Of a stretch of DNA of 64,000 nucleotides, positions 7,626 to 16,755 are shown one piece after another. The translations under genes and the position numbers were made by a program. Origin of the DNA: Paraburkholderia flagellata (GTDB lineage: Bacteria; Pseudomonadota; Gammaproteobacteria; Burkholderiales; Burkholderiaceae); assembly GCF_021390645.1 (NCBI RefSeq), contig NZ_JAJEJT010000004.1, positions 930,001 through 994,000 on the forward strand, written 5' to 3'. The notes below the pieces were generated by a model, which had not been told where the DNA came from, made no database searches, and saw nothing but the letters and a program-made list of their open reading frames with translations. Within the stretch, counting starts at the first letter, position 1; each line of letters starts with the position of its first letter.

Positions 7626-9422
7626 TCAGTGCGCCCGGGCCGCAAGCAGGCGGCTCAACGTCGCGAACGCGGTGGCCGGCAGTTCGTGCAGCTTGCGCAC
7701 GACCACCGCGTTCGGATAGAACGCCTCGACCGCGTCGTCCAGAATGCCGATGCCGACCAACTCGATGCTCTGCTCCGTCACCGCCTGCACGCGCGCGAGC
7801 AAGTCGGTGCGCAACACGGTCGGGTCGCCGTCGCTCGTCGATGGGTAGCCGTCCGAGAGCACGAAGAGCAGCCGCCGGCGCGCCTTGCGCTGCGCGAGCC
7901 GCGCCGCCGCCCAGGCAAGCGCTTCGCCGTCGGGGTTCTCGTGGCCGCACTCGATGGCCGCGAGCCCGCTCAGGTCGCGTGAGTCGAAGCGCTTGAACAC
8001 GCGCAGATCCAGCCGCTCGACGAAGCGGTTATAGGCCCGCAAATCGGCGCTGGCCGCGCGCTCGCGCTCATAGAGCGCGCGCATTTCCGGTGCCTCGATC
8101 GAGCTGTAGCCGAGCACTTCCGAATCGAAGGCAAGCTGTGTCAGTGCATCGGCAAGCGCTGCTGCACACAGGCGCGCCAGTTCGATCTTGCGGCCCGCCA
8201 TCGAGCCGCTCAGGTCGAGCAGCAGCGTGACCACCGTGTCGCGGCCACTCGCATGACGCGCCACGCGAAACGGCGTGCGGTAGCCGCGCGAGGCGGCGAG
8301 CCGCGCGAGCGCGGCGCGATCGATCTCGCCGCGCTCCTGCTCGCGCTTCCAGTGCGTGAGTTCTTCGGCCTTGAGCACGCGCTCGAGCTGGGCCTTCAGC
8401 GCGCCGGTTTCCGCACGCGCCAATGCGCGCAGCTTGCGCCAGGCGGTGGCGTCGCCGCGGCCCGTGAGGTCTGTGACGACGTCGAATGCCGTGGTCAGCG
8501 GGATCGACAATCGTGGCTGCATTGGCGCGGGGCTGCGATGGTCGACGGCGGCGTGAGGTGCATCCGCTTCGGAAAGCGATGTGCCGGCGGCGGAATCGGA
8601 CTTCGTGCTCGCGCACGCCGAAGCGTCGCCGTCGCGCTCGCGGGAGTCTTCTGGCTGCGCGGCGCCGCCCGGCGGTTCGACCTCGTCTTGCGCGCCGAAT
8701 TCGCCCAGTGCCTCGGCGAACCGGGTCGCTTCGTCATCGAGGCCTACGGCAGGGCCCGCCGTCTGCATCATGTTGTTCGCGCCGCGCGATGCGAGCGAGC
8801 GCACGGCCGCCACGATCTCTGCTGCCGCACGCAGGCTGGCGCGCGTCGACAGGCTCGCGCGCGCCGCGCCAAGCGGACCGTCGATCGCGCGCAGCGCGGC
8901 GGCAAGCGCCGCTGCATCGCGCTCCAGCACGCCGGGCGCTTCGTCACAGAGCGTGCGCTCGATCGCCCATGCAAGGCGCTCGCGCCACGCCAGTTTCGGC
9001 CAGCGTCGCGCGATGTCCTCACCGCGCTGTGCGCGCCAGCTTTGCGCATAGCGTCGCGCGCCTGGGAACGTCCGCGCGAGCTGCGCGAGCACCCGGCGGT
9101 CCTCGATCGCCTGTGCAATGTGCCCTGTCACGCCGGCTTGCGGCGTGTCGAGACGCGCCGTTTCGCTGTAGCGATGGCGCGCAGCGAGCAAGTCGAGCGC
9201 ACCGAGCAAAGTGGCTTCATTCGCGCCTTCGCCTGCGAGGCGCGCGGGCAGCACGAAGCGTTCGCCCTCCACGCGCGGCTCGCCTGCGCCGAACGTCACG
9301 CTCACACGCATGTCGCCGGTCAGCGCGCGCGCGAGGCGCCCGAGCGCGCCCTCGGGATCGACGCTCGCCGTCAAACCTTCTGTCGCAACCTGCAAGCTGG
9401 ACACAGGCGCCTCCGCACTCAC
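7626..9422 (-). CDS. VWA-domain protein, CobT-like (partner of MoxR ATPase)
   Basis: A 598-residue protein with a C-terminal von Willebrand A domain. The metal-ion-dependent adhesion site DLSGS appears near residue 403, followed by the LSDGYPSTSDGD loop. The N-terminal 400 residues are mainly charged helices with an acidic/serine-rich linker, the architecture of CobT-type subunits. CobT pairs with the AAA+ CobS in aerobic cobalt chelatase, but no large CobN subunit or other cobalamin gene is nearby, so a general MoxR-VWA chaperone or metal-insertion role is more likely. Its start overlaps the stop of the ATPase gene (ATGA, 9419-9422), indicating translational coupling. The target protein is unknown. 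Confidence 0.8.
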   Translation of the reverse strand: MSAEAPVSSLQVATEGLTASVDPEGALGRLARALTGDMRVSVTFGAGEPRVEGERFVLPARLAGEGANEATLLGALDLLAARHRYSETARLDTPQAGVTGHIAQAIEDRRVLAQLARTFPGARRYAQSWRAQRGEDIARRWPKLAWRERLAWAIERTLCDEAPGVLERDAAALAAALRAIDGPLGAARASLSTRASLRAAAEIVAAVRSLASRGANNMMQTAGPAVGLDDEATRFAEALGEFGAQDEVEPPGGAAQPEDSRERDGDASACASTKSDSAAGTSLSEADAPHAAVDHRSPAPMQPRLSIPLTTAFDVVTDLTGRGDATAWRKLRALARAETGALKAQLERVLKAEELTHWKREQERGEIDRAALARLAASRGYRTPFRVARHASGRDTVVTLLLDLSGSMAGRKIELARLCAAALADALTQLAFDSEVLGYSSIEAPEMRALYERERAASADLRAYNRFVERLDLRVFKRFDSRDLSGLAAIECGHENPDGEALAWAAARLAQRKARRRLLFVLSDGYPSTSDGDPTVLRTDLLARVQAVTEQSIELVGIGILDDAVEAFYPNAVVVRKLHELPATAFATLSRLLAARAH

Positions 9423-10642
9423 GCGTCGAAGATCACGTGATGACGGATGATGCTGCGGATGAGCGCCGCATCGTCCGCGCTGACCTTCGCGTAAATCGCC
9501 GGCCCCGCTGCGCGCTCGACATCGCCCGTGCGCAGCATGAGTTCGGCCCAGTCGATCAGGCGCCGCGTGGAAAACGCGCTCGCGAGGTCCTCGCGGGCGA
9601 ACGCCGCGCGGCAGTCGGCGGCGATAGCAGCGAGTGTCTGCGCGAGCGGCCGCGTGAGCACGGGCAGCGTGCGCAGCAATACTTCGGCTTCCTCTTCAAG
9701 TGAGAGATAGTCAAACATGTACACGCGCCAGCGATCGAGAAACGCCTCGTTGAGCAGATTCGCTCCCTGGTACAGATGGCGGTACGCGCTCATCGCGCCC
9801 GCGGCGTTCGCGGTGGCGAAGAGGCGGAACGACGGATGCGGCTCGACGATTTCGTTGCCGCGCTCCTTGAGCAGCAAGCGTCCGTTCGGCTCCAGCACGG
9901 CGGTGAGCACGGCAAGAATGGACGGCTCGGCGAAGTCGAGTTCGTCGATGACGAGCCAGTAGCCCTCGCGCATCGCCACGGGCAGCACGCCGTCCACCCA
10001 GATCGTTTCGCCGCCTTTCACGGTCCAGAAACCCACGAAGTCGCCAATCGTGGTCTGTCCGTTCATGTTCGCGCGCAGCACGCCATAGTTCGCACGCGCG
10101 GCCACCTGCTCGATGAAACTCGTCTTGCCCGAGCCCGTATGGCCGATCAGCATAACGCGGCGATTTTCTACGATGTCCTGAACGATATCGTCGCCGCGCC
10201 CGGTGAATAGATATGCCGCGTTCACGCGCGGCACGAGTGCGTTCGGCTCACCGCACGGCAGATCGACGCTGCCGATCCGTACGGTGGGCGTATTGGATTG
10301 CGGCCTGGCTCGAACCGCTTTGGCCTCGCGCGCCGCTTCGACGGCTTGCTGCAACGCGGCTGAAAACGTGCTGCCCGCTTGTGCGGCTCGCGCTTCATTG
10401 GCGCGCTGCGCCTCGGAAACGAAGCCCTCTCGACGCCACTTGAGCAGCTTCGCTTCGAGATTGTCGAGATCGATTTCGGTGTCGATGTCGACTCTGTCGT
10501 CTTCGCCCTCGCCGTGCTCGATGCGGTACATATGCGCGCGCCCGGATGGCGAGACGCGCCACCATTCGCGCGCCCGGCCGCCGCCGCGAGTGTAGATGCC
10601 GAGGGGGTCTTCGTCCTGCAGTGCGGGATCGGTTGCGTTCAT
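9419..10642 (-). CDS. MoxR/CobS-type AAA+ ATPase
   Basis: A 407-residue AAA+ protein with Walker A GHTGSGKT at 167-174, Walker B WLVIDELD at 229-236, and sensor-like FATAN further on. The N-terminal 120 residues are acidic and helical. MoxR/CobS ATPases act as rings that remodel partners through VWA proteins, and the next gene encodes exactly such a protein with a 4-bp overlap. The start is uncertain: ATG 10642 was chosen because the conserved part begins soon after, but it lacks a clear Shine-Dalgarno sequence. ATG 10690 would add 16 residues. Nothing nearby indicates cobalamin synthesis. Confidence 0.8.
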   Translation of the reverse strand: MNATDPALQDEDPLGIYTRGGGRAREWWRVSPSGRAHMYRIEHGEGEDDRVDIDTEIDLDNLEAKLLKWRREGFVSEAQRANEARAAQAGSTFSAALQQAVEAAREAKAVRARPQSNTPTVRIGSVDLPCGEPNALVPRVNAAYLFTGRGDDIVQDIVENRRVMLIGHTGSGKTSFIEQVAARANYGVLRANMNGQTTIGDFVGFWTVKGGETIWVDGVLPVAMREGYWLVIDELDFAEPSILAVLTAVLEPNGRLLLKERGNEIVEPHPSFRLFATANAAGAMSAYRHLYQGANLLNEAFLDRWRVYMFDYLSLEEEAEVLLRTLPVLTRPLAQTLAAIAADCRAAFAREDLASAFSTRRLIDWAELMLRTGDVERAAGPAIYAKVSADDAALIRSIIRHHVIFDA

Positions 10643-10853
10643 GGGCGGGAGAGACAGAGCGCTGGCGCGCGGTGCGGTCAATCGTCTCATATTACCGGCG
10701 CCTGGTCGCAATGCGGCAGTGCGCAAAAACGTGACAACGAGGATTAAGGATCACGCCCGCACCACGGCCGTGCTTCCAGCACACGTCCAGCCATGCTAGC
10801 GTGACGATCGCCATACGAGGCACGCACGCCTCGCCTGTCACCCGGAGACCCCC

Positions 10854-11669
10854 ATGCCCCAAGCCGCGCCCCCCGAACTCGACGACGAGCCCGGGCGCGG
10901 CCGTTCGCTCGCGCGCCACTACCCGCGCGGCCTCCAGATCGAGCCGCACACGCATACCTGGGCGCAGGTGCTCTACGCCGTCTCCGGCGTGATGTGGGTC
11001 GAGGTGGAACGCGAGGCGCTCGTCGTGCCGCCGCAGCGCGCCGTGTGGCTGCCGCCCGGCACGCAGCACGCCATTCATATGCTGAGCGCTGTCGAGATGC
11101 GCAATCTCTATCTGCACGAGCGCGACAGCCGGCACCTGAGCGAGCGGTGCGAAGTGTTCGAGGTCAACGGCCTGCTGCGCGAACTCATCACGAGCCTCGC
11201 AGAACGCGCGCGCAAAGACGATGACGCGTGGCTCGACGCAGCCTATCGCCTCGCGTCGATCGAACTCGCCCACGCGCCGCGCTCCACGTTGCGCATTCCG
11301 CTGCCCGATGCATCCGACCGCCGCCTCGCCACGCTGTGTCGCGCGGTGATCGACAATCCGTCGGCCGATATCGGCTTCGAACAGCACGCGGCATGGGTCG
11401 GCGCGAGCGTGCGCACGCTCTCGCGGCTCTTCACGCGCGAGCTTGGCATGGGGTTTGCAGAATGGCGCCGCCAGGTGCAACTCGCACTCGCCGTGTCGCG
11501 CCTCGCGGAAGGCGAGCCTGTGAGCGCCGTAGCGCGCATGCTGGGCTATCTGCCTAGCAGCTTCAGCGACATGTTCCGCCGCGAACTGGGCGTGCCGCCC
11601 AGCGAGTTCCGTCCCGCCGGCACACTGGGCGGCGTAGCTGGCTTCGCACAGGAAAGCGCGGAACAGTGA
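10854..11669 (+). CDS. AraC-family transcriptional regulator with cupin sensor
   Basis: A 271-residue regulator. An N-terminal cupin half-barrel (about residues 20-100, with HTHTWAQVLYAVSG and WLPPGTQHAIHM) is followed by two AraC helix-turn-helix motifs (about 170-260), the second containing VARMLGYLPSSFSDMFRREL. Such regulators bind a small ligand in the cupin. The ATG follows GGAG. It is divergent from the MoxR-like gene and 26 bp from the convergent small gene after it. Its target is unknown; the efflux operon downstream and the divergent MoxR genes are both possible. Confidence 0.85.
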   Translation: MPQAAPPELDDEPGRGRSLARHYPRGLQIEPHTHTWAQVLYAVSGVMWVEVEREALVVPPQRAVWLPPGTQHAIHMLSAVEMRNLYLHERDSRHLSERCEVFEVNGLLRELITSLAERARKDDDAWLDAAYRLASIELAHAPRSTLRIPLPDASDRRLATLCRAVIDNPSADIGFEQHAAWVGASVRTLSRLFTRELGMGFAEWRRQVQLALAVSRLAEGEPVSAVARMLGYLPSSFSDMFRRELGVPPSEFRPAGTLGGVAGFAQESAEQ

Positions 11670-11694
11670 CGCGCACGTCGACTCACGCCGCAGA

Positions 11695-11904
11695 TCAATG
11701 CGGCGGCAGATCGCCCACTAGCGGAAACATGTCGGGCGTGTAGCCCATATTGAAGTAACCGGCCCGTGCATAGGTGGCGATTCGTTCGAGGTGCTCGGTT
11801 TCGCGCGACGCGTCGCGCTGTTCGGGCGCGTCGCCCTGTGGCACGGGCGGGCTGTTCGCACGGCCGCGCCGCGCAAACCACGCCGGCATCGACAACTTTG
11901 ACAT
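11695..11904 (-). CDS. Small hypothetical protein
   Basis: A 69-residue protein beginning MSKLSMPAWFARRGRA, with AAGGAG at ideal spacing before the ATG at 11904; the in-frame extension upstream lacks a ribosome binding site. The sequence is soluble and ends PDMFPLVGDLPPH. It contains HLERIATYARAGYFNMGY, which looks like a conserved amphipathic core. I do not recognise a family. It is convergent with the AraC gene. The quality of the start signal and clean termination argue for a real gene. Confidence 0.55.
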   Translation of the reverse strand: MSKLSMPAWFARRGRANSPPVPQGDAPEQRDASRETEHLERIATYARAGYFNMGYTPDMFPLVGDLPPH

Positions 11905-12148
11905 GGTGGACTCCTTGCAAGGCGTTGACCCCTTCCAATCTAGACAGTCACGGGCGCACACGCAAACAAGCATTTCTGCGATGCATTGCACACCGCGGCC
12001 ACTGCGCGCGGATCACCCGATGCAAAGGTTGTAAACGGCCGAAAAGCTTACAAATCACTAACGTTTCGAAATTGGCGCACGAGTTGGTTAGACTGCGAGT
12101 CTCGGCCTTTGCCGCAAGGCAAGGCCCGGCTTCGACGGCATAACAATC

Positions 12149-12277
12149 ATGAGAATGCGTATGCAGCAACTCGACAGTCACCGGCAGCCATTCGCGGCGT
12201 ACAAGCCGTCGAGCGCGCCGACATGGTTTCTCCGCACCGCCTCGCGCGGTGGTCCGACCTCATGGAGGCAGGCATGA
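12149..12277 (+). CDS. Short upstream ORF overlapping the mdtA start
   Basis: A 42-codon frame starting MRMRMQQLDSHRQPF runs without interruption to a TGA at 12275-12277, which overlaps the mdtA ATG at 12274 as ATGA. It carries no strong Shine-Dalgarno sequence. The overlap would let ribosomes that finish this peptide reinitiate on mdtA, whose own GGAGG lies inside the short frame. It could be a leader peptide controlling the efflux operon or a chance frame. Confidence 0.35.
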   Translation: MRMRMQQLDSHRQPFAAYKPSSAPTWFLRTASRGGPTSWRQA

Positions 12278-13590
12278 GCGACGTCCCGCAGACGCAACCC
12301 GCCCCCCCGCCGCCGCCCGCACCGCCCCCGCAGGCGCAGAAGCGCCGCCGGCTCGGCCCGCTCATTCTCGCCATTGTCGTGGTCTTGCTGATCGTGCTCG
12401 TGATCGTGCACATCATGCGCAACAAGAAGACGGAGCATGGCGCGGCGCCGCAGGTCGTGACCGTGGCCGCCGCCACGCTCGGGCCCATGCCCGTGACGCT
12501 CAACGCGCTCGGCACCGTCACGCCTGTCGCCACTGTCACGGTTCTGCCGCAAATCAGCGGCTACCTCACCGAGGTGGGCTACAAGGAAGGCCAGGATGTC
12601 GTGAAGGGGCAGTTCCTCGCGCAGATCGACCCGCGCCAGTACGAGATCAGCAAGGAGCAGGCGCAGGCGCAACTCGCGAAGGACGAGGCCCTGCTCGCCC
12701 AGTCGCGCGCCGACCTCGTGCGCTTTACCCAGCTGCACGAACAGCGGTCCATCGCCGAGCAGACCTTCACCGACCAGAAGTTCCTCGTCATGCAGAACGA
12801 GGCCGCCGTGAAGGCCGATATGGCCAACGTCAGGCTCTTCGAACTCGATCTCATCTACTGCCGCATCACCGCGCCGGTGTCAGGGCGCGTCGGCCTGCGG
12901 CTCGTCGATCCGGGCAACTACGTGACGTCGTCCAGCTCCACGGGCATTGCGGTCATCACGACGATGAAGCCCACCACCGTCCAGTTCGCGATTCCGCAAA
13001 CCTCGCTCGGCAGTGTGCTCGAGCGCGTCAACGCCGGCGCGAAGCTGCCGATCACCGTCTTCAGCAGCGACAACACACGCCAGATCGCCACCGGCACGCT
13101 CTTCGCGCTCAGCAACCAGATGGCCACGGCCACCGGCACGGTTACGCTGCGCGCGAGCGTGCCCAACGACGACGAGGCGCTCTTTCCCAACGAGTTCGTC
13201 AACGTGAGGCTGCTCGTCGACACGCTGCAGAACGCCGTGCTCGTGCCCACGCCAGCCGTGCAGACCGGCGCGCCCGGCGACTACGTGTACCTCGTCAACG
13301 CCGATAACACCGTGTCGGTCCACAAGGTCACGCTCGGGCCGAGCGACGGCCGCCATACCGTGATCTCCGCAGGCCTGCAGCAGGGGCAGCGTGTCGTGAC
13401 CGACGGCCTCGACCGCCTCAACGACGGCGCGAAGATCCAGCCCGCGGGGCCGAGGCCCGCCACGCAAGCCGGTGCGGCGAGCGGTGCGAGCGCCCCGCAT
13501 CACGGCAGCGCACCCGGGGCGTCGAGCGCCCCAGGCGCCACGGCGCCGAACGCCTCTGACGCGGGCGCCGCGGCCTCGCAAGCCGGTTGA
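12274..13590 (+). CDS. mdtA: RND efflux periplasmic adaptor (MdtA-like)
   Basis: A membrane fusion protein of 438 residues. The N-terminus has a proline-rich stretch and one transmembrane anchor (about residues 29-50, starting LGPLILAIVVV). It is followed by the biotinyl-lipoyl half-motif (PQISGYLTEVGYKEGQDVVKG), the helical hairpin rich in Gln/Ala, the ITAPVSGRVGLRLVDPGNYV segment typical of MdtA, and beta-barrel domains. The C-terminal 45 residues are low-complexity Ala/Gly/Ser/Pro. The ATG at 12274 is preceded by GGAGG at seven bases. The adaptor links the inner membrane pump to the outer membrane channel. The mdtB gene starts 18 bp later, so the four genes are one operon. Confidence 0.9.
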   Translation: MSDVPQTQPAPPPPPAPPPQAQKRRRLGPLILAIVVVLLIVLVIVHIMRNKKTEHGAAPQVVTVAAATLGPMPVTLNALGTVTPVATVTVLPQISGYLTEVGYKEGQDVVKGQFLAQIDPRQYEISKEQAQAQLAKDEALLAQSRADLVRFTQLHEQRSIAEQTFTDQKFLVMQNEAAVKADMANVRLFELDLIYCRITAPVSGRVGLRLVDPGNYVTSSSSTGIAVITTMKPTTVQFAIPQTSLGSVLERVNAGAKLPITVFSSDNTRQIATGTLFALSNQMATATGTVTLRASVPNDDEALFPNEFVNVRLLVDTLQNAVLVPTPAVQTGAPGDYVYLVNADNTVSVHKVTLGPSDGRHTVISAGLQQGQRVVTDGLDRLNDGAKIQPAGPRPATQAGAASGASAPHHGSAPGASSAPGATAPNASDAGAAASQAG

Positions 13591-13608
13591 GCCCCGGACC
13601 CAGCGCCG

Positions 13609-16600
13609 ATGAATATTTCGCGTCTCTTCATCCTGCGGCCGGTCGCGACTTCGCTCCTGATGATCGCGATGGTGCTGATCGGCCTCGTCGCGATGAAGTT
13701 CCTGCCGGTTTCCTCGCTGCCCGCGGTGGACTACCCCACCATCCAGGTGCAGACCTTCTATCCGGGCGCGAGCCCGAACGTGATGGCGACCACCGTCACG
13801 GCGCCGCTCGAAGTGCAGCTGGGTGAAATCCCCGGCCTGCAGCAGATGATCTCGTACAGCTCCGAGGGCGCTTCGGTCATCACACTGCAGTTCGACCTCT
13901 CGCTGAGTCTGGATGTTGCAGAGCAAAACGTGCAGCAGGCCATCAATGCGGCGAACAGCTTCCTGCCGAGCGGCCTGCCCGCGCCGCCGACCTACGCCAA
14001 GGTGAACCCGGCCGACCAGCCCATCCTCACGCTCGCGGTCACGTCGAAGTCGATGTCGCTCACGCAGTTGCAGGACGCGGCCAACAACCGGCTCGCCACC
14101 AAGATTTCCGAAGTGCCGGGCGTGGGCCTCGTCACCACCGCCGGCGGCAACGTGCCCGCCGTGCGCGTGGAGGCCGACCCGCAAAAGCTCGCCGCCTACG
14201 GCCTAAATCTCGACGACCTGCGCACGCTGCTCGCCAACGTCAACGTGAGCAACCCGAAGGGCAACTTCGACGGCCCCGAACTGAACTACACGATCAATTC
14301 GAACGATCAGATTTCGGACCCGAAGGACTACGAAGACACGGTCATCGCCTATCAGAACGGCTCGCCCGTGTTCATGCGCGACGTGGCGCGCGTGTCCACG
14401 GCCGCGCAGGACGTGGAACGCGGCGCCTGGTACAACAAGGCGCCCGCCATCGTGCTGAACGTGCAGCGTCAGCCGGGTGCGAACGTGATCGCCACCGTCA
14501 ACCAGATCATGCGCGAGTTGCCGCAGCTCGAAGCAGCGCTGCCCGCGGGCATGCAGGTCACGGTGGTGTCGAACAGCGTGGGCGTGATCCGCGCATCGGT
14601 GAGCGACGCGGCCTTCGAACTCGTGCTCGCCGTCGCGCTCGTCGTGGCCGTGATCTTCGTGTTCCTGCGCAATCTGCCCGCCACCATCATTCCGAGCATT
14701 TCGGTGCCGGTCTCGCTGATCGGCACGCTCGCAATCATGTATGAGCTCGGCTACTCGATCGACAATCTCTCGCTGATGGCGCTCATCATCGCCACAGGCT
14801 TCGTCGTGGACGACTCGATCGTGATGATCGAGAACATCGTGCGCTACCTCGAAGAAGGCGACAAACCCTTGCAGGCGGCGCTAAAAGGCGCAGGGCAGAT
14901 CGGCTTCACGATTCTTTCGCTGACCATTTCGCTCATCGCAGTGCTGATTCCGCTGCTCTTCATGGGCGGCGTGATCGGGCGTCTCTTCAGCGAATTCGCG
15001 GTCACGCTCGCGGTGACCATCGTGCTTTCGGCCGTGGTCTCGCTCACCGTCGTGCCGATGATGTGCGCGCGCATCCTGCGCGCTCAGGCCGATCGGCACC
15101 CTAGCCGCTTCGAGCGCATCAGCGAGGGCCTGTTCGACAAGACGCTCAACGCCTACGAGCGCGGCCTGCGCTGGGTGCTCGACCACCAGTTGCTCACGCT
15201 CATCGTCTTCGTGGTGACCGTCGTGCTCACCGGCCTGCTTTATGTGGTCATCCCCAAGGGCCTTTTTCCGGTGCAGGACGTGGGCGTGCTGCAAGGCATC
15301 AGCGTGGCCGACAACTCCATCTCCTACCAGGCGATGGTGCAGCGCCAGTCGGCGCTCGCCGAGGAAATTCTCAAGGACCCCGATGTGGTTTCGCTCACCT
15401 CGTACGTGGGCATCGACGGCATCAACAACACGCTCAACAACGGGCGTTTCCTCATCAACCTGAAGCCGCACGACGACCGCTCCGAAACCGCCGACGCGAT
15501 CGGGCGGCGCATCCAGCAGTCGGTCGCGAAGGTGCCGGGCGTGCGCCTTTACGTGCAGCCCGAGCAGGACCTCACGCTCGACACGACGGTCTCGCGCAAC
15601 CAGTACAACTTCGTGCTGCGCGGGCCGAACCAGGACGCGTTCGACCAGTACGTGCCCGCGCTCATCGCGCGCATGAAGCAGATCACGTCGATCCGCGACG
15701 TCACGAGTGACCTCAACACGGACGGCCTTTCCGTGAACGTCCAGGTGAACCGCCAGCTCGCGGCGCGTTACGGCATCACGGCGGCGACCATCGACAACGC
15801 GCTCTACGACGCGCTGGGCCAGCGCATTGTTTCGACCATCTTCCAGCAGTCGGACCAGTACCGCGTGATTCTGGTGGCGAAGCCCGAGGCGCTGCCCACG
15901 GTCGAATCGCTCGGCGACCTGTATCTGCCGAGCCAGACGAGCAGCGAAGGCCAGGTGCCGCTCAAGGGCATTGCGAAGATCAGCATCACGCGCTCGCCGC
16001 TCATGATCAGCCACCTCGCGCAGTTCCCGTCGGTGACGATCTCGTTCAATCTCGCCGATGGCGCTTCGCTCTCCGCCGCCGTGCGCGACGTGCGCCAGGC
16101 CGAGGCCGCCGTGAACCTGCCGCCCTCGATCACCTCATCGTTCCAGGGCGCGGCGCAGGCGTTCGAAGATTCGCTTTCCAGCGAGGTGTATCTGCTGATT
16201 GCGGCGCTCGTGGCCGTGTATATCGTGCTGGGCGTGCTCTACGAGAGCTACGTGCACCCGGTCACGATTCTTTCGACGCTGCCCTCGGCCGGCATTGGCG
16301 CGCTGCTCGCGCTGATGATCGCCGGCAAGGATCTGGACGTGATCGGCATCATCGGCATCGTGCTCCTGATCGGCATCGTCAAGAAAAACGCCATCATGAT
16401 GGTGGACTTCGCGCTCGAAGCCGAACGTGTGCATGGCAAGCCGCCGCGCGAGGCCATTTTCGAGGCGTCGCTGCTGCGTTTCCGGCCCATTCTCATGACC
16501 ACGCTGGCCGCCATGCTCGGCGCGCTGCCCATGCTGCTCGGCAGCGGCACGGGTTCGGAGCTGCGCCGCCCGCTGGGTCTTGCGATCATCGGCGGCCTCA

Positions 16601-16755
16601 CGCTTTCGCAGATGCTCACGCTCTTCACGACGCCCGTGATCTATCTGTACTTCGACCGGCTCGCGGAACGCTTCGGGCGCAAGCGCAAGCCTGAAGGCGA
16701 CGCAGCAGCCGGTGATGGCGGCGGCGCGCCGTCCGAACCCGAGGGCACGCCGTGA
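13609..16755 (+). CDS. mdtB: RND efflux pump subunit MdtB
   Basis: A full-length RND permease of 1048 residues with the twelve-helix plan and two large periplasmic loops. It starts MNISRLFILRPVATSLLMIA, the usual MdtB opening, and includes the TM4 region with proton-relay acidic residues (GFVVDDSIVMIENIVRYLEEG) and the late GIVLLIGIVKKNAIMMVDFA helix. MdtB works together with MdtC in a heterotrimer that exports bile salts, novobiocin and similar compounds in Enterobacteria; the substrate here is unknown. The TGA stop overlaps the GTG start of mdtC (GTGA), supporting coupled synthesis of the two subunits. Confidence 0.92.
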   Translation: MNISRLFILRPVATSLLMIAMVLIGLVAMKFLPVSSLPAVDYPTIQVQTFYPGASPNVMATTVTAPLEVQLGEIPGLQQMISYSSEGASVITLQFDLSLSLDVAEQNVQQAINAANSFLPSGLPAPPTYAKVNPADQPILTLAVTSKSMSLTQLQDAANNRLATKISEVPGVGLVTTAGGNVPAVRVEADPQKLAAYGLNLDDLRTLLANVNVSNPKGNFDGPELNYTINSNDQISDPKDYEDTVIAYQNGSPVFMRDVARVSTAAQDVERGAWYNKAPAIVLNVQRQPGANVIATVNQIMRELPQLEAALPAGMQVTVVSNSVGVIRASVSDAAFELVLAVALVVAVIFVFLRNLPATIIPSISVPVSLIGTLAIMYELGYSIDNLSLMALIIATGFVVDDSIVMIENIVRYLEEGDKPLQAALKGAGQIGFTILSLTISLIAVLIPLLFMGGVIGRLFSEFAVTLAVTIVLSAVVSLTVVPMMCARILRAQADRHPSRFERISEGLFDKTLNAYERGLRWVLDHQLLTLIVFVVTVVLTGLLYVVIPKGLFPVQDVGVLQGISVADNSISYQAMVQRQSALAEEILKDPDVVSLTSYVGIDGINNTLNNGRFLINLKPHDDRSETADAIGRRIQQSVAKVPGVRLYVQPEQDLTLDTTVSRNQYNFVLRGPNQDAFDQYVPALIARMKQITSIRDVTSDLNTDGLSVNVQVNRQLAARYGITAATIDNALYDALGQRIVSTIFQQSDQYRVILVAKPEALPTVESLGDLYLPSQTSSEGQVPLKGIAKISITRSPLMISHLAQFPSVTISFNLADGASLSAAVRDVRQAEAAVNLPPSITSSFQGAAQAFEDSLSSEVYLLIAALVAVYIVLGVLYESYVHPVTILSTLPSAGIGALLALMIAGKDLDVIGIIGIVLLIGIVKKNAIMMVDFALEAERVHGKPPREAIFEASLLRFRPILMTTLAAMLGALPMLLGSGTGSELRRPLGLAIIGGLTLSQMLTLFTTPVIYLYFDRLAERFGRKRKPEGDAAAGDGGGAPSEPEGTP

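Noticed and set aside
7626..10642. Cobalamin cobaltochelatase (CobS/CobT) as the definite function
   Set aside because: CobN and all other cobalamin genes are missing, and MoxR/VWA pairs are common outside that pathway.
12249..13307. A long plus-strand frame inside mdtA
   Set aside because: Shadow of mdtA in another frame, Arg/Ala-rich, without a start signal.
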